Shown here: positions 7,211-13,244 of the stretch, piece after piece
Layout of the letters: every line of letters begins with the position of its first letter
Numbering within the stretch: position 1 is the stretch's first letter
The notes under the pieces: generated by a model
Database searches by the model: none
Told to the model about the DNA's origin: nothing
What the model saw: the letters and a program-made list of their open reading frames with translations, nothing else
Source: a virus
Reading direction: 5' to 3' (one strand)
Length of the DNA: 31,093 nucleotides
Virus record (IMG/VR): IMGVR_UViG_3300030389_002468
Span: 1-31,093 of that record
Position numbers and translations under genes: made by a program

Positions 7211-7470
7211 AATTTGCCTTGATTTGGATTATCTTCCTTATAAGGCTTCCAATCGAAATCTACTAGTCTATATTTTTTATTATTAAATTTTGATTGAATT
7301 ATAGTGTCAGTGTACTGCTTGGCCTTTTTTAGATTCTCGTAAGGAATTATCATAAATTCCTTGCCATGCGTAATACCTAGAGATTGTTTAGTTTTAAGTG
7401 CCTTTTTATAGACATAATCCCTAACTGATACTTTGCCGAGCCATATTTTAGTTACTTCTACTTTTATCAT
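7171..7470 (-). CDS. Hypothetical protein, first gene of the leftward operon
   Basis: This 99-residue protein of unknown function starts MIKVEVTKIWLGKVSVRDYV. I chose the ATG at 7468-7470, which has a good Shine-Dalgarno (AAAGGA) just upstream. A longer frame to 7509 would run through a perfect hairpin at 7486-7509 and lacks an RBS. As the first leftward gene it should be expressed early from the control region. The sequence contains MIIPYENLKKAK and YRLVDFDWKP, with no recognisable enzyme motif. Confidence 0.65.
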   Translation of the reverse strand: MIKVEVTKIWLGKVSVRDYVYKKALKTKQSLGITHGKEFMIIPYENLKKAKQYTDTIIQSKFNNKKYRLVDFDWKPYKEDNPNQGKLWQNTKPNLNETT

Positions 7471-7485
7471 TTTATCCTTTCGAGT

Positions 7486-7509
7486 GTGGCCTTGAGGGAG
7501 CAAGGCCAC
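7486..7509. promoter_or_regulatory. Perfect 8-bp hairpin in the leader of the leftward operon
   Basis: GTGGCCTT (7486-7493) pairs exactly with AAGGCCAC (7502-7509) around an 8-base loop; the stem can extend by AGT/ACT across a one-base bulge. On the + strand it is followed by CTTTTT and GTTTTTT, as in an intrinsic terminator for rightward transcripts. On the - strand it lies 15 bases before the start codon at 7470, just upstream of the Shine-Dalgarno, where it could stabilise or gate the leader mRNA. Either role is inference. Confidence 0.6.
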
Positions 7510-7791
7510 TACTTTTTACGTTTTTTACAAAAAGGATAATTAATGAAAAACTAACTAAAAAGTTCCTCGACTCAGTAATAACCCTTTTTGATTCTTTTAA
7601 CAATCTTTTAGTAATAATTCAATTAACAAGTCTAAATACAACTAGATATTGTGTATATATGGCTAAAAATGGCCATTTTGCTAGGTTTTTACATATATAA
7701 AGTACAACTCACCGCTTTATTTTGCTTTACAAACAATTGCAACTCAGGTACGACTTAGTCATGGATAATAAAAAAACTAACGGAGTAAACT
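7510..7791. promoter_or_regulatory. Divergent control region between leftward and rightward operons
   Basis: This is the only substantial non-coding stretch, 282 bp, very AT-rich, with genes diverging on both sides. It must hold the promoters for both arrays and may hold the replication origin. Possible rightward sigma70-like elements are TTGATT (7588-7593) with TAATAA (7612-7617), and TTAACA (7623-7628) with TATTGT (7647-7652), both at 18-bp spacing. AGTAATAA occurs twice (7574 and 7610). I found no convincing leftward promoter by eye and no clear iterons. Confidence 0.5.
7666..7679. promoter_or_regulatory. 14-bp perfect palindrome, candidate operator
   Basis: AAAATGGCCATTTT is a perfect 14-bp palindrome placed 13 bases after the weak -10-like element at 7647-7652, so it would cover the transcription start of a rightward promoter. 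It is a natural candidate site for the XRE-type HTH protein encoded at 8845-9165. No second copy was noticed in the region. Confidence 0.4.
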
Positions 7792-8007
7792 ATGAGTACT
7801 AAAAAAACAGATCTAAACTTTAAAATAGCTGCCATGAGTCCTAGCACAAGCAGTGGTGTTCTATTTAAAAAAGAAGATATATTGATAATAAACCAAGCTG
7901 CTGACTCATTGGAGTATTATGAAAATCAAAACAAACTCCTTAAAAGTAAACTTAGACAACTCACTGATAAGTATAACGATTTAAAAATGAAAGAGTTAAA
8001 TGCCTAG
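7792..8007 (+). CDS. Hypothetical coiled-coil protein, first gene of the rightward operon
   Basis: This 71-residue protein of unknown function has a GGAG Shine-Dalgarno at 7782-7785. The C-terminal half (ADSLEYYENQNKLLKSKLRQ onward) is leucine/charge patterned and should form a coiled coil, so it may dimerise. Its stop overlaps the next start by 8 bp. As the first rightward gene it is probably made early, and it could take part in host takeover or regulation. Nothing in the sequence says which. Confidence 0.65.
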   Translation: MSTKKTDLNFKIAAMSPSTSSGVLFKKEDILIINQAADSLEYYENQNKLLKSKLRQLTDKYNDLKMKELNA

Positions 8008-8206
8008 AGTAATATCAATATTTAAAGGTAAGGCTAAAGACTGGCCTAAATACTTTAAAAAAAGATTTGGTAAATATAAACCAAATACAACACTTGCTAG
8101 TGTTGTTAACAACGAGGTTAGTTATTTAGGAAATCATGTAACTAACTTCTTAACAGAGAGGGCAAATGCCACAAATAAACACTATAAAAAATCTCAAGCA
8201 AAGTAA
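8000..8206 (+). CDS. Hypothetical basic protein
   Basis: This 68-residue protein is rich in lysine (KGKAKDWPKYFKKRFGKYKP) with no recognised domain. It overlaps the previous gene by 8 bp and the next small frame by 41 bp. The high charge would allow nucleic-acid or membrane-surface binding; this is only inference. Confidence 0.55.
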   Translation: MPRVISIFKGKAKDWPKYFKKRFGKYKPNTTLASVVNNEVSYLGNHVTNFLTERANATNKHYKKSQAK

Positions 8207-8321
8207 TCAATACTTTAAAATTTTAGAGCAAGAAAAAAGTATTGAGAGAAAGTTGATTGCTAAAAGGGAACAGAGAAAAAAATTAGCATTCAAATTGCAG
8301 GGATATAAAGTAATGACATAA
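8166..8321 (+). CDS. Small basic helical protein (51 aa)
   Basis: This short frame runs from the ATG at 8166 to the TAA at 8319-8321 and has AGAGGG just upstream as a Shine-Dalgarno. The product is helical and lysine/arginine/glutamate rich (ILEQEKSIERKLIAKREQRK). It fills the otherwise empty 133 bp between the previous gene and the lipoprotein gene, overlapping the former by 41 bp. The function is unknown. Confidence 0.5.
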   Translation: MPQINTIKNLKQSNQYFKILEQEKSIERKLIAKREQRKKLAFKLQGYKVMT

Positions 8322-8339
8322 ACTAAGAAGGGAAACAAA

Positions 8340-8627
8340 ATGTTAAAAAGGATAATAATGATAGGGGTTCTTTTGACCCTAACGCAAGGGTGCAGTAAAT
8401 ACACTCCAATTGTCGATTCGGTAGGAGTATCAAAGTTTGAAAAATCAAACGCACAAAACATAGATTACGATTTACATAATTGTGAATGGAAGGCAGCAGA
8501 TAGTAAAAAGAAAGTTAAATTGTTTAGACGTATTAACTTTTGGATTACTAACCCTAAAGCTGAAACCATATACACTCATATGTATAGGGAATGTATGAAG
8601 GGGCGAAACCATAACGTTTTAAATTAA
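8340..8627 (+). CDS. Predicted lipoprotein in the early operon
   Basis: This 95-residue protein has a lipoprotein signal: positively charged MLKR, hydrophobic IIMIGVLLTL, and a lipobox-like LTQGC with the lipidated cysteine at residue 18. The -2 Gln makes the box slightly atypical. The mature part ends with YRECMKGRNHNVLN, a pattern I recall from small bacterial and phage outer-membrane lipoproteins. A good SD (GAAGGGA) precedes it. Early expression plus surface location suggests exclusion of superinfecting phage or masking of a receptor, but that is inference. Confidence 0.75.
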   Translation: MLKRIIMIGVLLTLTQGCSKYTPIVDSVGVSKFEKSNAQNIDYDLHNCEWKAADSKKKVKLFRRINFWITNPKAETIYTHMYRECMKGRNHNVLN

Positions 8628-8635
8628 GGAGGAAT

Positions 8636-8848
8636 ATGTTTAAAATATTTAAACAATACGTTGTAGAGCTAAGAAGGGCTAACGATTTAAAAGAAAGAGA
8701 GTTAAACTTGATGTTAGATCCTTATTACAAGCATATAAATAAACAAGAAGTAGTTGTGCAAATACCACAGCTTAATAATCTTGAGTTAAAAAAACCTGAT
8801 ACAGGCAATCCTAATTGGACTGTGTTTTCTTCGGAGGTGAAAGGATGA
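8636..8848 (+). CDS. Hypothetical protein
   Basis: This 70-residue protein of unknown function is preceded by a near-perfect Shine-Dalgarno (AAGGAGGA, 4 bases before the ATG), the strongest in this operon, so it should be well translated. The N-terminal part is helical and charged (YVVELRRANDLKERELNLML); the C-terminal part is polar. The stop overlaps the HTH start as ATGA. Confidence 0.6.
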   Translation: MFKIFKQYVVELRRANDLKERELNLMLDPYYKHINKQEVVVQIPQLNNLELKKPDTGNPNWTVFSSEVKG

Positions 8849-9165
8849 GACAGAAAGTATGGAAACTAAAAGTTAAGAAGGCTCAAGAAGAGCTTGAGGT
8901 CGCTAAAAACAAATATCATATGAATGGTAAATCAAGGGATAACTTTAATAAGGTGCTTGGTAAAAGAGTTAAACTTGGTAGAGTGATTCGTGGTATGAGT
9001 CAGTCAAAAGTTGCACGAGGTTTGAACGTAACATTCCAACAGCAGCAAAAGTACGAGAAAGGTGATAACGAGCTTTCTACTTGGCGATTAAATCAATTAG
9101 CAACAACACTAAGCACAACAATAAAATGGTTACTTAAACCAATTAAACACAGGAAGGAGTGGTAA
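8845..9165 (+). CDS. XRE-family helix-turn-helix regulator (Cro/CI-like)
   Basis: This 106-residue DNA-binding protein has a basic helical N-terminus (1-35) and then an XRE helix-turn-helix at about 38-95: GKRVKLGRVIRGMSQSKVA followed by QQQQKYEKGDNELST and RLNQLATTLS. No peptidase or sensor domain follows, so it resembles Cro or a small antirepressor-type regulator. I chose the ATG at 8845 because GGAGGTG lies at 8833-8839 and the ATG overlaps the upstream TGA. A nearby candidate site is the palindrome at 7666-7679. It ends one base into the next start (TAATG). Confidence 0.82.
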   Translation: MRQKVWKLKVKKAQEELEVAKNKYHMNGKSRDNFNKVLGKRVKLGRVIRGMSQSKVARGLNVTFQQQQKYEKGDNELSTWRLNQLATTLSTTIKWLLKPIKHRKEW

Positions 9166-9926
9166 TGCCTGATAAAACAATAAAATTAGAAAATGGTTAT
9201 AATATGACCTTTAAAGATGCATCTCATAAATATTTAGTAAATGGTGAGTATCAAATAGGGGTTTCAACTATTTTAGATATGTTAAATAAACCAGCACTGC
9301 TAAATTGGAAAGTTAAAGAAACAAAAGATAATATTAGAGTGCAGCTAGAGGAGCATTTGTCAGATGATATAATACAAAAAATATTTGATAGAGCTGAGTC
9401 TAGAGCAAATGAAAAACAAACAAACGTTTTTTCTACAGGTAAAATAGTGCATGGATTATGTGAGAAATTTGTCAAAGGTATTTCATATAAAGAACCAAGC
9501 GACCCTGTAATAAAAGACTGCTTTCATAAATTCGTTAAATGGTGGAACGATAATGGCTTCACGTTAATTGCTTCTGAAAAAATAGTATTCTTGCCTGATG
9601 GGTTTGCAGGTACACTTGATTTATTAGCAAAAGACAGAGAAGGCTTGGTTTGGTTGATAGACATAAAAACTAGCAATGGTATTTTTGTGTCTGCCTTCCA
9701 CCAAGTACATGGATATAAATATGCATATGAAAAACAAACTGGAAAAAAAATTGATCGTATGTGTATTGTAAGACTTCCTAAAGACGGCTCTAAAATAGAG
9801 GTAAGAAGAGTGGTAAGTAAAACGCAGCACCACAGAGCTTTTTTAGGATTATTGTCTGCTTACAAATCATGTAAGTTATTTGAAGAACAGACAAAAAAAT
9901 ATAAACAAAAACTAAAAAAAAGGTAA
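9165..9926 (+). CDS. PD-(D/E)XK exonuclease, RecB/Cas4-like
   Basis: This 253-residue nuclease carries the RecB-family signature. The N-terminal GKIVHGLCEKF contains the motif His96 and Glu100. Then come the acidic GTLDLLA (Asp152), the core DIKTS (Asp166-x-Lys168) and QVHGYKYAY (Gln180, Tyr184), the RecB-type motif III. It probably resects phage DNA ends for recombination-dependent replication. I chose the ATG at 9165 with AGGAAGGAG upstream; a GTG at 9159 would overlap the SD. The following gene may supply the single-strand-binding or annealing partner. Confidence 0.88.
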   Translation: MPDKTIKLENGYNMTFKDASHKYLVNGEYQIGVSTILDMLNKPALLNWKVKETKDNIRVQLEEHLSDDIIQKIFDRAESRANEKQTNVFSTGKIVHGLCEKFVKGISYKEPSDPVIKDCFHKFVKWWNDNGFTLIASEKIVFLPDGFAGTLDLLAKDREGLVWLIDIKTSNGIFVSAFHQVHGYKYAYEKQTGKKIDRMCIVRLPKDGSKIEVRRVVSKTQHHRAFLGLLSAYKSCKLFEEQTKKYKQKLKKR

Positions 9927-9929
9927 AAT

Positions 9930-10430
9930 ATGCAAAAGAAAAGCAAAGACCCGTATGTAGCTTGTAAGTCAAACAAGATATATGCGACTGGTATGAACGC
10001 ACCAATAGCTTCGTATCAAAGGAAACTAACAGAGATAGTTTATAAATGCAGTGTAACAGAGAGAGAGTTTAAACCATCTCAAATGCCGATGGATTGGTAT
10101 AATCAACCGCAAATACAAAATTACGTTAAGCAAGGTTGGGAAATGTCAAAGGAATATGTAATTCAACAACCATTTCAAACTCCAAAATATCCAAAAGCTG
10201 GAGGAAACGAAGAACTGATTGAGGTATTTAGGTTAAAAAGACCTTATCAAAAACGAGGCAATATAGGTGCAGGTTTTAAAACTGTAGCCGAGTCAGTACC
10301 TGTAATGCCACCTCAAACATTTGCACCTGATAATTCTAAACCTATTACTCAAGAGGATTTAGAAAAAATAGACAGGGAAATGATGAGCAATGAACAGGAT
10401 GAAGAGTTAGATGATAAAATCCCATTCTGA
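9930..10430 (+). CDS. Protein with SSB-like acidic C-terminal tip, possible single-strand DNA-binding protein
   Basis: This 166-residue protein ends in an acidic linker and DDKIPF (residues 161-166), very close to the bacterial SSB tip DDDIPF that docks RecO, RecQ, PriA and other partners. The rest does not read like a canonical bacterial SSB OB-fold. It has VACKSNKIYATGMNAPIASY, a conserved-looking VYKCSVTEREFKP and a basic RPYQKRG before the acidic tail. It directly follows the RecB-like nuclease, so it may coat or anneal the single strands produced, or mimic host SSB to recruit host repair proteins. Confidence 0.65.
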   Translation: MQKKSKDPYVACKSNKIYATGMNAPIASYQRKLTEIVYKCSVTEREFKPSQMPMDWYNQPQIQNYVKQGWEMSKEYVIQQPFQTPKYPKAGGNEELIEVFRLKRPYQKRGNIGAGFKTVAESVPVMPPQTFAPDNSKPITQEDLEKIDREMMSNEQDEELDDKIPF

Positions 10431-10779
10431 AGATTATCTACACTTAAATGTAAGTGAGTTGATGAGAGAGCTTCAAGACTTATCAGCTACTTACAATAAG
10501 TGGTATGGTCTTAAAGTAGATAGAGAGACTGAGCTAAAACAGGTATATGCAAAAAAATACCTAGATCTTAAAAACGACGTTGTAAAAAGGTCTCAAAAAG
10601 AAATAGAAGTATTATTGATGCAAGACAGGGAGTATCTTGCTGCAAAAAAACTAGTCGACAATGCAGATAAATACTATCTATCTTCTAAACTTTCATATAA
10701 TAATAAAAATACTGAAATATCTCTTTTGCAATCAGAGTTAAAAAGAGAGCTTCAATTATTTGGTAAGGAGAGGTTATGA
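10411..10779 (+). CDS. Hypothetical coiled-coil protein
   Basis: This 122-residue protein is almost entirely helical and charged, with heptad-like stretches (VSELMRELQDLSATYNK and AAKKLVDNADKYYLSSKLSY). It overlaps the SSB-tail gene by 20 bp and the next microprotein as ATGA. The adjacency suggests a place in the recombination module, perhaps as a structural partner. No catalytic motif is visible and I do not recognise the family. Confidence 0.6.
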   Translation: MIKSHSEDYLHLNVSELMRELQDLSATYNKWYGLKVDRETELKQVYAKKYLDLKNDVVKRSQKEIEVLLMQDREYLAAKKLVDNADKYYLSSKLSYNNKNTEISLLQSELKRELQLFGKERL

Positions 10780-10886
10780 TGATATTTGGAAAAACAAAAA
10801 GCGACTGGAAAGCTATCGAGCTTCACTACAGACGAGAGTGGATATGCTTTGTAGCTGGTTTTGTATTAGGTGCTATTATATTTTAA
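10776..10886 (+). CDS. Membrane microprotein (36 aa), last gene of the rightward operon
   Basis: This short frame starts ATGATG at 10776 with GGAGAGG upstream and overlaps the previous stop as ATGA. The product has a charged N-terminus (KTKSDWKAIELHYRREW) and a C-terminal hydrophobic segment (ICFVAGFVLGAIIF) long enough for a single membrane span, with a GxxxG-like spacing. The stop overlaps the converging leftward gene by 4 bp. The function is unknown. Confidence 0.55.
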   Translation: MMIFGKTKSDWKAIELHYRREWICFVAGFVLGAIIF

Positions 10887-11131
10887 TGCTTAGTGACATT
10901 TTCTAGTTCATAGTCATTAAGTTCACTATTTTTCATTGGCCTGTAAGTAATTTCATAATCTAATAGCACCAGGCCATTCTCTTCAAAATTTTTAAGTATT
11001 TTTTCTTTATGATTAAATTTTGGAAAAATATCAATAAAGGATATAGATATTGCTTTGCCTAAAGGTTCGTCTTTCTCTAAAGGTGCAAAAAAGAATTGTG
11101 CTTCACAATAAATATAATCTTTTACGTTCAT
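10883..11131 (-). CDS. Hypothetical protein, last gene of the leftward array
   Basis: This 82-residue acidic protein has no recognised domain (starts MNVKDYIYCEAQFFFAPLEK). It is the final leftward gene, converging on the rightward operon with a 4-bp overlap of the stop codons. The upstream 34 bp to the holin gene is AT-rich and holds no clear Shine-Dalgarno, so the gene may be weakly expressed. TTAAGATTAT in that gap could be a -10 element, but no -35 is evident. Confidence 0.5.
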   Translation of the reverse strand: MNVKDYIYCEAQFFFAPLEKDEPLGKAISISFIDIFPKFNHKEKILKNFEENGLVLLDYEITYRPMKNSELNDYELENVTKH

Positions 11132-11165
11132 TGAATAATCTTAACACAATTCTAAGGTTAGTTAA

Positions 11166-11543
11166 TTATTTTTTTTTAAAAGCAGATACTCCACGAACTC
11201 CTAGAATCGTTGAAAAAGATCCCACGACAAGAGCTTGGTAGAAAGTAGGCAGGTTTGAAAACTTATCAAAAAATATATCTATTTTAGCTTGGATATTAGG
11301 GTCGTCACTAAATACAGACCAAGCTAATAAAAGCAAAGGAATCGAAATTAATATTAAACAAAATTCGTCTTTCCAGTCCCCTTGTTGTGCAGCAATCGTA
11401 ACTTTTTTGTGTTCGATCTCACCAGCTACAACTCTTTCTAAATGTTTAACTTCCGCTTCGCTTTCTAATAGCTTTGCTCTTTTTTTATTTTTATATATCT
11501 CTGTGCCTGTTTTAAGTGCTAATTTACCTAACGTGAACCACAT
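11166..11543 (-). CDS. Putative holin (two central/C-terminal membrane segments)
   Basis: This 125-residue protein has a helical N-terminus (MWFTLGKLALKTGTEIYKNK), a charged middle, and two hydrophobic segments: CLILISIPLLLLAWSVFS and FYQALVVGSFSTILGVRG, followed by a basic C-terminus. The arrangement, including SVFSDDP and IRG/VRG-type ends, resembles holins that I recall from marine phages. It would form inner-membrane lesions letting the M15 endolysin reach the wall. I chose the ATG at 11541-11543; upstream residues of the longer frame overlap the DUF3310 gene. Confidence 0.7.
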   Translation of the reverse strand: MWFTLGKLALKTGTEIYKNKKRAKLLESEAEVKHLERVVAGEIEHKKVTIAAQQGDWKDEFCLILISIPLLLLAWSVFSDDPNIQAKIDIFFDKFSNLPTFYQALVVGSFSTILGVRGVSAFKKK

Positions 11544-11803
11544 TTTAACTCCAATGCCAACTCGCAATAGTGTTTAATTTTCTCGTATCTCTCTCTATTG
11601 CTTTCATAATCTTTTTTTCTTACTGCATATTTGACTATATTACCATCAATAAAATCTAGGTTATGAGCTACAATCAATTGTATGGGGTCTATACCGCCCA
11701 CAGACTTCGATTTGTAATGACTGCCCCCTATTTGCTTATCTAGTGCTGATCGCCTCTTAAAAGGCTTTATTTTGCTCTCAGGAGGGTCTTTTTTGATGGT
11801 CAT
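11528..11803 (-). CDS. DUF3310-family protein
   Basis: This 91-residue protein has the DUF3310 signature: ALDKQIGGSHYK, then DPIQLIVAHNLDFIDGNIVK, then YERYEKIKHYCELA-like. The family is common in phages, often annotated as nucleotide kinase-like or SaV-like, and its biochemical role is not established. It overlaps the metallophosphoesterase as ATGA and the holin start by 16 bp. Its usual neighbours are nucleotide-metabolism genes, so its place beside lysis genes is slightly unusual. Confidence 0.85.
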   Translation of the reverse strand: MTIKKDPPESKIKPFKRRSALDKQIGGSHYKSKSVGGIDPIQLIVAHNLDFIDGNIVKYAVRKKDYESNRERYEKIKHYCELALELKCGSR

Positions 11804-12495
11804 ACTAGTTTATTAATCCATCTGCCTTTATTATTCAAGACCATAGGTAAAAGTCGTGGTATTCCTTCAATTATTACTCCACAACCCAAAATGAACCTTG
11901 TTTTAAAGTTTTTGGCATATGCAAAAGCAAGACTTTTTTGATTAATCATACAACCTACATTCATACCAAAAAATAGGTTATCAGGATTAGCCCACCAAGA
12001 TATAACAAACTTAGTGTGATAATGGCCTTGTACTGCCGACATACCCATAGCTTGTGAGACCTTTAATATATCCGCACTTCTGCCATGAGTAAAAAAACAC
12101 CTTTGTCCGTTAGACATAGTAATAGTCAAATCATCGACCCACTTCCATTTTTTAGTTCCAAGAAAGTCCCCATATGGTTTTAAAAATTGTCTGCTCATTC
12201 CATATTTTAAAGCTCGTCTATAAACTAAGCTAGAGTGATTAGAATCTACCTCAATCATTTTAGGAAACATAGACTCCAGTTCTTTTATGTATTCTTTTGA
12301 TTTATCAAGCTCCATCCCTGCCGAGTAAAGATCAGGATCATGGGTGTGCATATTGATTGCGTGAAAATCTAGTAGATCGCCAATATTAATTACAAAATCA
12401 GGTTTGTATTCTTTTTTAATTTCTTTTAAAAAATTAAAGGCATCACAATGTTGATACGGCAAATGCAGATCACTAATTACTAATATCCTCTTCAT
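11800..12495 (-). CDS. Calcineurin-like metallophosphoesterase
   Basis: This 231-residue enzyme has the metallophosphoesterase motifs in order: ISDLHLP (Asp9, His11), NIGDLLDFH, DSNHSS, FFTHGRS and GHYHT. The third motif is normally GNHD/E; here it is SNHS, keeping the Asn-His metal/phosphate ligands but changing the flanks. Substrates could be nucleotides, nucleic acids or phosphoproteins. It sits between an XhlA-like gene and the DUF3310 gene in the lysis block. The start at 12493-12495 follows a 39-bp gap. Confidence 0.88.
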   Translation of the reverse strand: MKRILVISDLHLPYQHCDAFNFLKEIKKEYKPDFVINIGDLLDFHAINMHTHDPDLYSAGMELDKSKEYIKELESMFPKMIEVDSNHSSLVYRRALKYGMSRQFLKPYGDFLGTKKWKWVDDLTITMSNGQRCFFTHGRSADILKVSQAMGMSAVQGHYHTKFVISWWANPDNLFFGMNVGCMINQKSLAFAYAKNFKTRFILGCGVIIEGIPRLLPMVLNNKGRWINKLV

Positions 12496-12534
12496 AGAAA
12501 TCTACTATAAGGCGAATTGTGAATAAAAGCAAAT

Positions 12535-12732
12535 TTAGTTGAGGACTGTGTAGAGTAGATGCGTAACAGCAATTAAACAAATAGACCACATAACTTTTTC
12601 CATACGAGAAACTCTTTGATCTAAGTGTGCAAGATGGTTTCCACGAATCGTCTGTATTTCGTGTTTAAGAAGTGCTATCTCACCTTCTATACGGATCAGT
12701 TGCTCTTTGTTTTTTTGACTTGCTGTTGCCAT
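12535..12732 (-). CDS. XhlA-like membrane protein (holin accessory)
   Basis: This 65-residue protein has a helical, heptad-patterned N-terminal half (LIRIEGEIALLKHEIQTIRG then NHLAHLDQRVSRMEK) and a C-terminal hydrophobic segment (VMWSICLIAVTHLLYTVLN). It matches the haemolysin XhlA/holin-accessory design in which the C-terminal anchor sits in the inner membrane. It neighbours the holin and endolysin genes. A spanin-like role is less likely because the anchor is C-terminal. Confidence 0.7.
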   Translation of the reverse strand: MATASQKNKEQLIRIEGEIALLKHEIQTIRGNHLAHLDQRVSRMEKVMWSICLIAVTHLLYTVLN

Positions 12733-12734
12733 AT

Positions 12735-12983
12735 TTACCTTTTACGTTTTTTTCTGCGTAGGTCAAGATCATGCTTTCTAGATCCTCTCAAAAAAGAATT
12801 AACCCTTCCCATACTCCATGCAGCCATAGATACTCTTCTTGATCCAGCACCTAAAAAAGCACCTTGACCACGTCTATAAACTTTTACAAGAGTTGAGTAT
12901 GAAACACCTTTTTTTGCTTTTGCTTTACGTCTCAAAGCAGTTCTTACAGCAGATGATAAAGGTCTTCTAAATCTACTAGCCAT
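12735..12983 (-). CDS. Small basic protein with VYRRGQGAF...RVNSFLRG pattern
   Basis: This 82-residue, highly basic protein contains SYSTLVKVYRRGQGAFLGAG then WSMGRVNSFLRG and a basic tail. I recall this pattern (possibly DUF5824) from many phages and giant viruses; its function is unknown. It belongs to the run of basic genes between the M15 peptidase and the XhlA-like gene, and its ATG overlaps the upstream stop as TAATG. Nucleic-acid or virion association is inferred from charge only. Confidence 0.65.
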   Translation of the reverse strand: MASRFRRPLSSAVRTALRRKAKAKKGVSYSTLVKVYRRGQGAFLGAGSRRVSMAAWSMGRVNSFLRGSRKHDLDLRRKKRKR

Positions 12984-13171
12984 TATGCCCTCGTTCTGCT
13001 TCTTAGTAAGGATCTAGGTATGAAGCCACCTGATTTGTAAATAGATGCAACTTTCTTAATTAGTCTAGCTCTTCTTGTTCGTTTTGAGCCTTTTAGTCCT
13101 GACAAGTATTTCTTAGGAATACCTGTCTTTTTATCTTTTGGAACGTTTCTTCTTTTTCTTTTTTTTGACAT
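12983..13171 (-). CDS. Small basic protein (62 aa), TGIPKKYLSGLKGSKR-type
   Basis: This is a lysine/arginine-rich protein with a recognisable block TGIPKKYLSGLKGSKRTRRA followed by RLIKKVASIYKSGGFIP, similar to small proteins (DUF5872-like, from memory) found in marine phages. It overlaps the 37-residue gene by 41 bp and joins the next gene through TAATG. The function is unknown. Confidence 0.65.
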   Translation of the reverse strand: MSKKRKRRNVPKDKKTGIPKKYLSGLKGSKRTRRARLIKKVASIYKSGGFIPRSLLRSRTRA

Positions 13172-13244
13172 TTCTTCTTCTCTTTCGCAACGACCTTTTG
13201 TTTATCATTTCAGCTAATGTAGAGGAAGTTGTAAATCCGTTCAT
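13131..13244 (-). CDS. Lysine/arginine-rich microprotein (37 aa)
   Basis: This short frame from the ATG at 13242-13244 (ATGA overlap with the upstream stop) to the TAA at 13131-13133 has an uncharged start (MNGFTTSSTLAEMIN). A tail of almost pure Lys/Arg follows (KRSLRKRRRNVKKKKKKK). The fused start codon supports translation. It overlaps the following 62-residue gene by 41 bp in a different frame. The tail resembles a nucleic-acid-binding or condensing peptide. Confidence 0.55.
   Translation of the reverse strand: MNGFTTSSTLAEMINKRSLRKRRRNVKKKKKKKRSKR

Noticed and set aside
7543-7554. Three-codon ORF (MKN) after AAGGA in the control region
   Set aside because: It is too short to judge and the purine string is common in this AT-rich DNA.
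7761-7802. 13-codon leader-like ORF overlapping the first rightward gene
   Set aside because: It has no Shine-Dalgarno before its ATG and an unremarkable composition; it may be chance.
8845-9165. Evidence of a temperate lifestyle from the XRE regulator
   Set aside because: No integrase, excisionase, partition gene or attachment site was seen anywhere in the closed map, so a lysogeny claim is not supported.
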